Assembly (NCBI GenBank): GCA_019843655.1
Contig: JACDQD010000005.1
Location: forward strand, 28,406,954-28,470,953
Reading direction: 5' to 3'
Length of the DNA: 64,000 nucleotides
DNA from: Lethocerus indicus
Taxonomy: Eukaryota > Arthropoda > Insecta > Hemiptera > Belostomatidae
Of the stretch, positions 50,809 to 62,364 are shown one piece after another (position 1 is the first letter of the stretch; each line of letters starts with the position of its first letter). The notes under the pieces were generated by a model that saw only the letters and a list, made by a program, of their open reading frames with translations, did no database searches and was not told the origin of the DNA. Position numbers and translations under genes: made by a program.

Positions 50809-53800
50809 GTTTTACCGCAGAGGCCATTAAGGTTTATTCCCGAAAAATCTATACACTGATAAAACACGGTAATGGACGTAAATTCTTGGAACAATACGAA
50901 AGCTTGATAAATACTCGATTTTAATTATTTAAATTAATAACATTTAAAATTCGAACAACAGAAATAGAATATTTAAATAACTTTTAAAAAACTGTTCGTC
51001 GAACTGATTATGCTCAAAAAGGTAACTACGGTAATTATTCAATCTTGAGTATATGAACAGACTCATATTTGGTAAATTTTGTATTTGAAATTGCTTCGTA
51101 CTTCAAATTCAAATAAAAAAACAATCGCGATAAAATGTATGAGATATCATCTGTCTCATGCATGTTTAATCGTGCACGCTACAATTTTTAGTAACAGTAA
51201 GACGTATTTATAGAAGGCATTAGAGTTTGTGGTTTGTGGACATCAGGAGACTGACTACTGATAATATAGTCTGCGATTTGGCTCTCTGCCAGTGTCGGCC
51301 GTACGGAGCGTCGGGGGACTCCAGGTCATAAATCATGCGCCGTCACATCGTTTCCAGTCGGCACATTCCCGCAGTCAATTCCAATCCGGTATAATTAATT
51401 TCCAGTTAATTTAGAGTGTCAAGTGGTGACAAAATCAGCTGTTGGAAATCTACCGCTCTTGTAATGCGCGCCAAACTCAGTAGATTTTAGGTTTTTATCG
51501 AATTTGTCGATTATTTTAATTGTGACGTGTTTTTATGTTCGCACTTCTGAATCGATTTTGGCTTTTATCTATTGATCGCTGTGGTAGGCGAAAACTTCGT
51601 GCTTAACCACGTGCTCTCCTAAGTCCATTCTCTCATAAGGACACTGTCGGTTTTTAGACAGCCCTATATTATACAGATATTTGAATAAGGAACGTAGAGT
51701 GAGAATAAATATCAAAAATTATTTCGTGTAAGCTACAAATTGGTTATGCTACAAATTTTCTTCGGATTAATTCATTAAAACGATTTAGGCAAGAAAATAT
51801 AAGAACAAGGTATCACATTGGTGATACTATCCAGCATAGGGACCAAATGCGCGAGTGGGGGCAGAAGATATGGATTCTGATAGTAAACCCGCACGGCGCC
51901 CATGACTTACAGAAGTATAACTGTAGCGCCATAATACTTCCGAAATATTGTTTTTTTATTACACCTTTTTATATTGCTAACTAAAATTGAAAGAACTAAA
52001 TGAGCGAATGATTATTATCTGCACATTTTAAAATTTAAATAGTTGCGTGAAATAAAATTCAGTTGGCAGTTTCTATGCAAACAATGTCCTATTTTTATAC
52101 ATCGTAAAGTACCATTATCTTTGTTATTCGTATATGTTTCATATTTTAGTATTCTAACTCTGCATATGTGTTCATATATGGCTTTCTACCACGGAATACC
52201 CTGTGTAATAAATGAGTGGATTTTAGTACTTAAAGTATATTGATCGAAGCGGATTTAAATATATGTTGTTTGTATGGCCCGGTTGAGGTGTGTTATCTGT
52301 GTGGGAAGAGGGACAGCCGAGTGAGATAGCGGCCTCTGATGTATTTATTGGTTTACTGAGGACGGGCAGCGGCCCTGGGCACGAGATAAGGGCACACCCT
52401 ACGCGCCAACTCCTACCGAGTATTTTTAGGCCATATCTAAATCAAGACCCCTTGTTATTGAACACTAAGCGGACGGCCATTTTCCTGGGCGGCCCACAAT
52501 CTCAGCCTTAGTTGTCCTGTACCAATAGGGCATATTTATGTAAATAAATACGTCTGGGTTAAAGTCATTAGTATGTACCGAAAAATATATTTTTGTTCCC
52601 ATAGCATTGAGCCGTGTAAATTAATTCATCCTTGTCTAATTACTTTATTCCTGGTCATCATTCACCAATAAAACCGATTACTATACGTTGTTTCTCTTTC
52701 ATTTTTTCGAAAGGCCGAAATTTCCATCAACTCGTCGAATGTTTCATTTATTTCTTAACAGTTTCCTTAGTCACACTATGGTTGAAATCATAAAAAATTG
52801 ACCGCTAGATATTTGCTCAAAATCGGTGCCATCGGTGGATTGCTTCCAGAAAAAGTGCAGAATTGAAGCCTCTGCATTCAATACTCCGTTAACACGCGTC
52901 TAACTTAAGGAGTGATATTTTGGATTCGACCCACAGTTGTGGCACATTTCAATCTAGCTCGAATCTGGAACCGTCCACAGATTTCAGTGTTGAAACAATA
53001 TTATGTGTTCCTTAAAGGATCCGTTCAGTTCGCGAAAGTAGATACAAGGCGACAGTTCAAGTCGGTACGATCGGAACGGAAAGGTGATGGTGTGGGTGGG
53101 AGGCGATGAAATTATCAGGTTTTTAGGGGAGGGCCGGTATGTGGGGCGGTTTTGAAAAACGATATTTTCGATAAGCGAGTCGGCGGCGAGTGATGGGTGA
53201 GGGGGGGGACGACCGCTAATGCGGGTCTCACCGCCGATTAGGTCCGCTAAATCATTACCCGATGTCGGGGCGAGCGGGCCCCCCTTATCGGCCCTCGTTA
53301 TCGGCCGAGCACGGCGCAAGCGTTATGCCCCACGCACAATTCACAAAGCCCCCCCCCTCACGACAAACACTAAACATCTACACCCTCTTGAAGAAACTTG
53401 AGAATATTAAAAACGGGAAAATACTTTTTCGATAATTAGTACCTTGTATATTGAGTCATTCAGTGGAATTGGCATAGATTCTACATTATCAATAAATGAA
53501 TTATTCCAGCGATTAAGATAACATATAATACAAGGGTAATTCTGTTGACTTTCAGGATTCTTAGGCGCCATTTTTCGGACAGAGTTGCTGAGAAGCATGT
53601 TAGGAAGATAAACAACTAGTGTGTGAAATACGTCTGAATTTAAAATCGATACAACAAATTTAAACACATTCGTAGGAATCAAAATTCTACGTGCTTTTAA
53701 TTTAGCATTCGTGCAGAAGACCGAAGGTTCTTTTCTAGTACAAAAACGGTAGAATGAGATCTACCTTTTAGTGATAAATGGATTGATTCTATCATTATTA

Positions 53801-54016
53801 TTATCGGATTATCCAGTTGGATTAGTTTCCTTGTCTCGGTCTGGTTGTAGTTGAGTGCACGCCAAGAATTTGATTTAACAATTACAGAATTTCCGTCCCC
53901 CATCACTTTAAGGAACATTCTTTAAACATTGTATATCATGAAATAATTTATAAATTCTTCAGAAATACAACTCTTGGACTTTTTACTACTGAATTTTGAG
54001 TTTGACCACGCCTAGT

Positions 54017-54053
54017 GGATCAGCACAATAGCTAAGCAGCTATTCTGTGATCC
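54017..54053. other. Interrupted hairpin
   Basis: GGATCA/TGATCC and AATAGCT/AGCTATT form a stem with a small internal loop (GCAC opposite CTG) and an AAGC terminal loop. No known element is recognised. Confidence 0.45.
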
Positions 54054-56348
54054 TTAATGAATTTGTAAGTTACCTACCTAGCGAAAGGATATTTGCGTAT
54101 AACCCCTATTCGGTTCTGTTGGTTCAGGTCGTCGAAACAGATTAACTTTACCGATCCTGAGCGGGGGTTGTCCAGTCGGGATTGTCCGTATGCCAAGTGT
54201 GAAGTGACTGGCTGGAAGGCGGAGGACGAGGCCGTTCATCCTATTTGTGTGGGGAAAGAGTGGCCCACCGGAGATTGCTTTTCCCTCTCAAACGCAATTT
54301 CATATTTCCACCTTCGTTCGATATTTCGCCAATCGAGAAAAAATAAAACAGAAAAATAACTAGGGGTGGTTGGGGTGGGGGTGTGGGGAACTCTCCCTGG
54401 GAAAAATATGTGTTGGCCGCCGCTCACAAGGTAACTCGGATTTACATCGGAAAACCTCGGTCTCGCCGGCTCGATTTTATTTTCCGAGGAAAATTGTGTT
54501 TCGTTACTTCTGCCAATTATTCGAACACGGTTCAAGCCCCACCAGCTGAAGTGTAATTTCGCCGCTGCTGTTTTTAAGGGTTGATGATTTAACATGAATT
54601 TTTGAAAACGCCCTCTGCCCTTCAATGCCTTCATTATTTTCATTTTCTGCTATAACAGATCTTACTATTGAAACCGAACCGTACAATCTTCTGGATTGGG
54701 TATTGTATCCACACTTAGTATTAATCACTTATTTTTAAATTACCAATCTTGAATAATCTACTACTTTTACGTAGGAGATATGTATTCTTTATTTATTCAA
54801 AAATTATTTTAATGATTAGAAGTAAATAAAAATACCGTCTGAAGTATTACCAGTTGTGTATTATATTTTATAATAGATACATTCTAATAATATCATTGTA
54901 CTCAGTTTTCTAGCAGGAGGTCCTATTTAAAGGGACGTATCGCTTTTGTACTAAGTGGCAGTCGCATTATTCGTTATTCAACGTCTGGCCTGGTAAAAGC
55001 TTTATAAGGCTCCTCTTCAGCGAACCTGTCGTTCGGCGGCCATAAATCTCTCTGAGCCCCTGCCGTAAGTGCAGAGCTACTAAACCGCAACGCACACCTG
55101 CTTTGCGGGCACGCCCTGTACACATTGCTGGCATTTGAATGCCTGAGTAAACATAAAAATTCGCTAATTACTAATAAAATTGGTAGAGTTGTTATTAAAG
55201 AAAACTCGATAAAAAATCGGTATTTCCATCTTTTTTTAGATTCATTTTTGCGAAAGACGAATCATAATAAAGATGGTACTATATTTTCCAACGTCATTAT
55301 GTACATTACGGCATTAACAGATTTAATAGATTGTTTTAATTAACGTTAAGTTAAAATAATGAGTTCTCAGAATTATATTAATCCCAAATAAGTCGCTATA
55401 ATTCAATTTTTCGGTTTAATTTTTCTGAAATTCGTCGGTTTACGCTTGCAGGATATCTTAGTAAGGTACTAAAAAATTATGAAACTGGCGGGATTTACTA
55501 ATGAAAACACTGTTACGAGAATCATTAAGAAATTATACCAAGTCCCCCATAATTACATTATTAAACGGAGCGCCCTGAAATGATGCTACTAAAGAATGTG
55601 TTTGATGATAAAAACATTAATCTTTCTGAAAATCCTTTCTGAAATGCTATCTTCTTTATCCGAGTTTTTATTTAGGATTTATAGCCTAGGATTATAGATA
55701 TAAATGAAGACATAAAAGGGGGTGGGAGAGCGACGGTGGTGGCACAGCGAGGTAATCTAATGAGCTACTTAAGTTTTCTTTATTTGGAATTGGCGTGACT
55801 TGAGGGGTAGGTGGAGGGGTGGAGTTCTGGAACTAAGCGCTTCTTCTGACTTTCAATTAGACTTCGGCCGACTTCCCGTTGGCCTCAATACCGAGTCATA
55901 TTTTCAGGGCGCTTTGAAATTTAAATCTTTTCCAACAAATCATCTGTTAGCGTCAACGGACTTAGCGTCTTCCGGTTGATGATACTTCGTTAATCTCTGA
56001 GTTATTTCAAATGATTATTTTAAAATATCATTGAATGGTGGTTTTCTGTGATATTGGTCCTGAAAGTATATGGTATTACTGAGACGGGGCCACGTAAATA
56101 GTCGTAATATTTCAGTAAATCTATGAAAACCTGTTTATTTTACACCTTAATCGATTCATCTCTGATAATATCTCGCGAAGGACTAAGCTAATATCATATT
56201 TCTCTTGGTTCATTTGGGTGTGTTAATTTTCTTTACAATTGTGTTTGGTAAGAAACAGATTTACGTTTTGTACTCTGCGGTCGATTTCACAATTTGTAAG
56301 GATTGGGTAGGGGCTGGGGATCACGTGCACCGCCCAACCGACGTAAAC

Positions 56349-56350
<2 letters not shown>

Positions 56351-56402
<52 letters not shown>
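56351..56402. repeat. (TA)n microsatellite
   Basis: About 26 uninterrupted TA units, roughly 800 bp upstream of the coding exon. Confidence 0.95.
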
Positions 56403-56404
<2 letters not shown>

Positions 56405-56900
56405 GTTGCTGTGACCCGCGATTCCTTGCGGATATAAATTTTTATAGGTCCAGGTTCAGTAATATGTCTGCACATTACGCCAACTCACTCTGTGAAATTT
56501 TATTAGAGTTCCCGGAGCTATTTTTAGCCCCCATGTTTTGCCACAAGTAGGAGACACCCTGTGATGAAATTTTAGAATTATAAATCAAACTGCATTATTT
56601 GTATTACATTATTCTGCTCCTAACTCCTATGTGATAGAGGTTAAAGTAAACACTTTTTACTTCATGAATAAAATGTACTGGGGTTTTTGAAGAAAAATCG
56701 AGCAGATACAAAGTATCGCATAGTACAAACGCATACATTAATGCAATAACGCAACTGGGATAAACGCAATAAAATAACTGCTCCTCAACGCTGCTGATGC
56801 TCGTGTCTAATGCTGTATGAAACCATCTAATTATCCCTAGTGCCTCGCGATCGTGCGAGAAAATCACACCGCAATTATTACCGTTATTATCCCATTTATT

Positions 56901-56903
<3 letters not shown>

Positions 56904-56947
<44 letters not shown>

Positions 56948-56954
56948 ATTATTA
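56904..56954. repeat. (AT)n-(ATT)n microsatellite
   Basis: About 19 AT units followed by ATT units. It lies directly before the tRNA-like SINE head at 57014. Confidence 0.9.
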
Positions 56955-57013
56955 AGGTTGGAATTCGACCGTATATAAGCATAGGCCTGTAAAAATATAA
57001 ATTAGCTGCCGCT

Positions 57014-57080
57014 CGGTATTGTGCTAGTGGTTTTCGCTGCATTTTGGTCAAAAAACCACCGGTTCAATCCCAACCGACAG
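57014..57080 (+). mobile_element. tRNA-like SINE head just upstream of the coding exon
   Basis: TGTGCTAGTGGTTTTCGCTG resembles a tRNA D-arm/box A. About 30 bases later GGTTCAATCCC (57061-57071) is an exact match to the box B consensus GGTTCRANNCC. The intervening segment has the length of an anticodon arm, but pairing is poor. It lies about 110 bp before the splice acceptor, between an (AT)n tract and the exon, and so inside the preceding intron. Function as a tRNA is unlikely. Confidence 0.45.
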
Positions 57081-57159
57081 ACCGTTCGTTTCCTCGAGAG
57101 ATTTACATTTTCAGTGATTCCTAACTGAATGCGGTATATTGTACAGCGTATCGACGGAT

Positions 57160-57191
57160 TATTAATTTTTGTTTTTCGTCCCGTTTTTCAG
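57160..57191 (+). other. Splice acceptor of the coding exon
   Basis: A long T-rich polypyrimidine tract runs into CAG at 57189-57191, and a TTAAT branch-like motif lies about 28 bases upstream. The ATG follows 8 bases later. The transcript must therefore have at least one upstream exon that is probably noncoding. Confidence 0.65.
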
Positions 57192-57199
57192 AAGCTGGA

Positions 57200-57673
57200 A
57201 TGAGTTTCTTCAACTCGCTGCAGCAGATCGTGAGCAGTGGAGTGGCCAACCTGAGCCTGAGCCCCAAGAGGTTCAGCTTCAGCAAGGAGTCGTCTAGCGG
57301 TGGCGGAGGGGGCGGTGGCGTAGGGGGCGGTGGCGGCGGAGCGGAGGGCGGCGTCGGAGGGGCGGCGGGGCGAGGAGGCCGGGGGCGGTGCGGGTGCGGG
57401 CGGGGTGGCGGGCTGCGGCCCCTGCGGGGGCTCCAGGTCGGCCTCGGTGCCCCCCGGGTTCCCGCGCGTGGTGCCGCCCCCGGGCGCCGCCGCCACGGGC
57501 GGTGTGGCCGGCAGGCGCCGCACCCTCGAGGGCGCCGTACACCGGCCGCCCCCTCACAGGGCCCCCTCCTTCAGGGCCCCCGCCCCGCCCCTACACCAGC
57601 CCCACAGGCAGCCCCTAGCCTTCTGCCGCAGGCGCCTCTCCTGGCCGGAGGTCGACCAGCAGGCCACATCGGG
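57200..57673 (+). CDS. First coding exon of an unidentified Gly/Pro-rich protein, with an internal frame change
   Basis: Partial CDS; exon limits are probably 57192-57673. The ATG lies 8 bases after an acceptor AG and has G at -3. The 5' part reads MSFFNSLQQIVSSGVANLSL, then a basic Ser-rich patch (SPKRFSFSKESSS) and a long poly-Gly run, all with mostly G/C third positions. From about 57325 the bias moves to the next frame (+1). That frame gives a Glu/Arg/Ala segment, a Gly/Ala run, a Pro/Arg/His-rich segment, and ends with FCRRRLSWPEVDQQATSG just before a GTAAGA donor. RRRLS and KRFS fit basophilic-kinase (PKA-like) phosphorylation sites; this is inferred from motif only. There is no signal peptide or membrane segment. 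Frame +1 has a TAG at 57321, so the switch must lie between there and about 57345. I do not recognise the protein; its low-complexity, phospho-site-rich start suits an intracellular scaffold or regulatory protein. I am confident that it codes, but not of the product. Confidence 0.72.
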
Positions 57674-57679
57674 GTAAGA
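57671..57679 (+). other. Splice donor of the coding exon
   Basis: GGG|GTAAGA with GT at 57674-57675. It sits exactly where the strongly G/C-ending codons stop and AT-rich sequence begins. In the frame favoured by codon bias, a TAA follows immediately (57675-57677), so translation must continue through splicing there. The intron phase leaves GG of a split codon. Confidence 0.65.
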
Positions 57680-59184
57680 ACATTTACCTTGTCACTTTAA
57701 ATAATCATTATAACGTCTTAACTTAACGAAAATCTTCATTCGCCATTTAGTTCACACTAAACTCAGGCGGGGGAATAGGATAGGGTGAATAGGAATGATG
57801 ATAGGAAGTGGCTTTCGGTCAGTCGATTCCAGTTATGAGCCTACGCCAGGAGTCTGGCATTGTTACCGGTTGATGTTGCAGCAGCCGAAGGTGGGGGGGG
57901 AGCGGAGGAAATGAATGCTGGCTGCTGGCTAGGAAGATGAAATACCGTCCCTGGTTAGCAATGGCGCCCCTCTACAACCAATCCTTATTCTACCGACGAC
58001 ACCAATCTGCCCCAATCCTGAAAACCTCTGGATTTTACGGGTACGGTTAATATTGTACGAAATAAACAGTGCTTATTATAGAGATGAGATAGTCTTTTAT
58101 TAAGTAATTCAAATACTTGAGACGTTAGCAGAGTGTTTAAAATAAATTTAATTTTCTTTTTGTTAAAGTTTTCCTCACTATGGAAATATTATCTGAATTC
58201 AAAACCCCGATCTACACCAAGCCTAGAACGGTTTATTGAAAGGCCAGAATAGGAACGCGGGGATTATAGCGTTCCGATTTGTCCAGAACGGTTTCAAAGC
58301 AATGTTATTTCCGTAACCGGCTGGTGTAGAACGGACACTAATTAGGGGCTCTTCATTATCCTGCGATGTAAGCCGCGCATTCGGAGAGACAATCGGTCGG
58401 TCAAACAGAGGCCAATAATACGAGTTTTCAACTGGTATTACCGTCGGAATCGAAAATCCGATATCCCGCCGTTCTCGCTGCTTTCCCCGAATAGCGACGA
58501 AATATTTAGGGTGCGCCTAAAACACTGCCCCTTATATTAATTATGCAATCGGGTTTTTTTATTGGTGCAACGCCCCCGCACTGCAGCCCTCAGCCCGGCA
58601 TCGCACGCCTTGCATTATGCGTCACCCGTTTCGGTCTGTAATAAAATGTTGAACAGCGCTTTTCAGTATTAAAATACCTTATACCCTACAACGGCGGTTC
58701 CGAAATTTTCAAGCCCCTCCATAAGAGAAATGTACCGCCAAACAGGGATTAGTTTGAAAGTGTATTACGCAAGGTTCGAGTACAGCTCTCGTGGAAACTA
58801 AAATAATAACTTTTGATTTAGCCTCGTATTTAGAACTCGGACAGACAATCAGCAATAGCCAAACTTTTGATCTGTCGATAACATCCCCAATCCAATTTCC
58901 AGCTTTAATAAGGAAGAAATATAATGTTTTTCACATTATATTGAAATTCTGCAGACTCTGTCTTCCGTCGCCTATTCGGTCCTATATTAAACAGGTTTCA
59001 GCTTTCAACACCGACGCCGGCAGCATTCCGCATTTTTTAATATCGACTGAGGCAATTGAATTGAAGTGCTGGAGGTCATCTTCCAGCAGTGTATTGATTT
59101 GTCATCACTCATGCGATTTTCCGTACCCTCTCGCTGATTTGGTTCTACGTCGGGCCATCACTCATCCGTCAGTAAATTAGTGAG

Positions 59185-59233
59185 GCACTTCAGAGTACGT
59201 GTTAAGTACTCTGACCAGTAAATCTGGAAGTGC
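59185..59233. other. Compact three-way-junction sequence
   Basis: GCACTT (59185-59190) pairs with AAGTGC (59228-59233). This stem encloses an 8-bp stem, CAGAGTAC/GTACTCTG (59191-59198 and 59206-59213, 7-base loop), and a 4-bp stem, CCAG/CTGG (59215-59218 and 59224-59227, 5-base loop). Only one base (A59214) is unpaired at the junction. It lies in the intron after the coding exon. No known RNA family is recognised; hammerhead core bases are absent. Confidence 0.6.
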
Positions 59234-60187
59234 ATATGAAATTCAATATACATCACCAAATTAACCTATTTGCCTCAATTGCCCCACCGAAATAAGCATT
59301 TTTAAAAGTGAATAACAATTTTTTTATGACCGTTTTAGTTGTTTGTTTGAAATAAAGAAAATAAAATATAAAATATTAAAAAAATTATAAAATATAATTT
59401 CCCCCGAGATTTGATGAGCGGACGAAAGCCGATTTCTAACAATTTTTGTGTAACTGTAAAATTGGCATTGATGCGGAGAAATCAAATCGATTCATTTCAT
59501 GTCTAAATTATGTTTTTCACGTCAGGCTCTAACGTTCACCGTTATCGACGGGAGAGAAGCGCCATTTGAGAAACGCCATTTAGGCGGCCCCCAGTACCTA
59601 TCGGAGTTGGCCCGTTACCGTCTTTTCAGTGTAGACGAACTCTCATCAACTTGCAAGTAAATGCCCAACTTCTCGGCTTTAAAACGAGTACTTAACGATT
59701 AGAGTGGAGTTTTTACCGCCGGTCCCACTTTTATTGTGTCGGTCTTCACTTTTTAGTTGTTTCCTGGGGGGCACTTCTGCTCGCCTGGCTTTGGTGAGTT
59801 GGGGAGGGACAAAACTTTACCGATCGCCAACATTTCCGATCGTCATTTCTTTAAAGTGTAAACAAGTTTTAAAGCCAATCGAGAATGGAGATGACAGAAA
59901 CTTCACTACGCGTTCTGATGACAATATAAACCTGAATGCGACGAATTTATAGGTATATTCAAAAGTGCCGTAATTATTGTAATTGGAAACAATGAAATTT
60001 CCCCCCGTTTTCAATAATTACTAATACATTATATTTTATTGTACAGTAGTTACTGCTTGAATTATGCTAATAAAAATAACAGGACCTACACGCGATTAGA
60101 GGGAAAAGTTCATAAAATTCACAACATGCGATTTGGATGAAGCCCTTCGATTCGGCACATTTATTAGGGTGGTTAACGGGAGGATTG

Positions 60188-60189
<2 letters not shown>

Positions 60190-60231
<42 letters not shown>
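60190..60231. repeat. (AT)n microsatellite
   Basis: About 20 AT units within the intron after the coding exon. Confidence 0.95.
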
Positions 60232-60234
<3 letters not shown>

Positions 60235-62292
60235 AACACATAATTTGTTTTCTTTATGTTTTGTAATTTTAAATTAACTGCCCTAATCTTCCATATTGAC
60301 TGTCTAAAACAGGCAGAAACTGAATTTTGTATATAAAAAAAATTCTGGAGGAGGCAAATAAGGCCATCACTACAAGATTATACGAAAATCCGTGTAACGG
60401 AATTCTCTTTTAATAACCCATTTGTGGATTCGGCATTAATATGTAGAGGGGAGGTAGTGCCTGTCGAACATCTCGTTTCAAACGAGTTATGCAGATGCGG
60501 CCCGACCAGGTTTCGGCCGATTTCTCATCCATAGCTTTACTGCTGCTTTCGTTCGATTTACTTTACAAATACGAAATTTCACGTTCAGCTTACAAAAATA
60601 TTTACGATCGATTTACCTGCAGTAGCTGTGGATTTATTTATTTCCTTTCGCGTGTTGCTTACCTAACAATTCAGAAACTCTGAAATATAGTTTTTGAATT
60701 ATATTAAAAAGGAGGCAACAATTTTTTAGTTTAAATGAACTGCTGCATGGTATTTGACAATCTGCTAGGTGAAGTGTCGTTATATTTTTTACTAGTGTTC
60801 ATTATCACACTGCATTTCATCACGAAGGAATATATCAATATCAAATCCATATTAAATTAAAGACCGTTCCCTTACGGGATGTCCGATGGTTCGCGCGTTA
60901 TTCGTGCGCTGTAATTAATATAGATGGAATTAGGCGTCATTTGCGCTATAATAATTAGCCTAATTAACGGTGTTGGGACACGAGACTTTTTGCGGTGGCG
61001 TGAGCTCGGCTTCGTTCCGAATGAACCCGATAACGGAATTCACGGCGATGAAATAAATTCCAGATCTGACTGCCGCCCTGCGACACCAATGCGCCACTTT
61101 TTATCCCAACCCGGCACCCACGGGCAGTAGGTCAAAAGTTTTAATATTCATAAACAACAAGATAGAAATATCGGCGTTTTTCCTACTTTCATTATTGCCC
61201 CGTAGAAATAATATCTAGCGAAAATTACCCCGGCCGTTAAAAATCACAATATACGCAGTTTTGGGGAAAAGACACGTGAAATTCACACTCATTTAAATAT
61301 TTATTTCCTTACGTCGGTGCTATACCAGATGCACCTCTGCATCTTGTCATAGCCAGTAGATATTTCTGCTAGTGATGCAGTGATATTACGCCATTATCGC
61401 GCTTTAATCTAATTACTCAACCCCGTATTGCTAATGGGATAGTACTAACTAATCCCTGCAATTAATATAACTGTTAATATAATTCTACCGATATAATCTG
61501 TTTGCGCTACTTCCATCCGTACTTGTGCTGTCCGCTCAGAGTTGAATATGTAAAAAACCTCCGAAACATTTGAATTTCCGTTTGGACTGTTATTCTCCGA
61601 ATGTTTCCAATCCGGACATTGGGAAGTAACAAAATCTAGTAAAATTTTAAATACATTCAAGATTGGGATGTTTAGTTGAAGCCGACTCGATGGGATGGTC
61701 TTTTGCTAATGTTAGGATATGTAGGGACGACTAATAACAATATGGTATCTTCGCCGAAATTAGTTGTTGACTATATCGTTCTTATCCAGAAGTACAACTT
61801 TCCAATGGCCAATAATTAAGAACACGCCGTGGAAAACCGGTTTGCTAAATGGAGAACATTTTCACCGTTGAACGCTTTAGCGATTTCCTTTTTCTTTTCT
61901 CATTTTTATTTCAACCGAGTAAAGACGAAACAGAGCAACTGAAATATTAAAAAAGTGAAAATAGCCAGAAAGGGAGGGCGAGAGGCCGGTTTTATTGTTT
62001 GAGTTGCCGGCTCCCGGGACACAATGTGAACACAACTCTCCCGGTTTTACTCTTACGCCGGCAACGGAACACAATTCTCTTCGGGTACACTTTTCCGTTT
62101 ATTTTTCTTCTTTATAAATGGTTAAACTATTTATTAGAGAATGGATTTTAATGGGTCGCGGGCGTGAACGGGATCCGAGCGTCTACCAAACATTCACTGT
62201 ACTGACTGAAACCTGAGACCTGAACTCGATCGATACCATTGGAGAGGAGTGGATATCTTATCGCAACCGGTAGTACATTACTCTTCGGGTAG

Positions 62293-62364
62293 TTTGGCGG
62301 TCTGCGAGGATTCCAGATTTTCTGCCACTGTTCCCCTAATTTGTTTCCAGCGGTTTCGGCTGAA
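62293..62364 (-). mobile_element. Possible diverged foldback-family fragment E
   Basis: TTTGGCGGTCTGCGAGGATT resembles the family terminus, and GCGGTTTCGGCTG about 40 bases later matches the inner block in the correct order and orientation. The material between them is shorter and poorly conserved. This is a tentative call. Confidence 0.3.

Larger units (their letters stand above)
48390..57013. other. Noncoding stretch upstream of the coding exon
   Basis: AT-rich with GC-rich islands at about 48420-48560, 52300-52500, 53060-53390 and 54130-54560. The longest frame is 135 codons on the minus strand (54236-54643), with no domain and mixed third positions. Ends in two AT microsatellites and the SINE head. 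Confidence 0.5.

Noticed and set aside
54236..54643. 135-codon minus strand frame
   Set aside because: The longest frame outside the exon, but with mixed third positions, no motif and a GC change halfway through. Chance is more likely.
57188..57523. 111-codon minus strand frame opposite the exon
   Set aside because: Shadow of the GC-rich exon; splice signals and codon bias support the + strand.
58765..58790. GGTTCGAGTAC resembling box B
   Set aside because: Last positions do not match and no convincing box A lies upstream.
58791..59180. 129-codon + strand frame after the exon
   Set aside because: Starts from a GTG, has no domain and no good splice sites at its edges.
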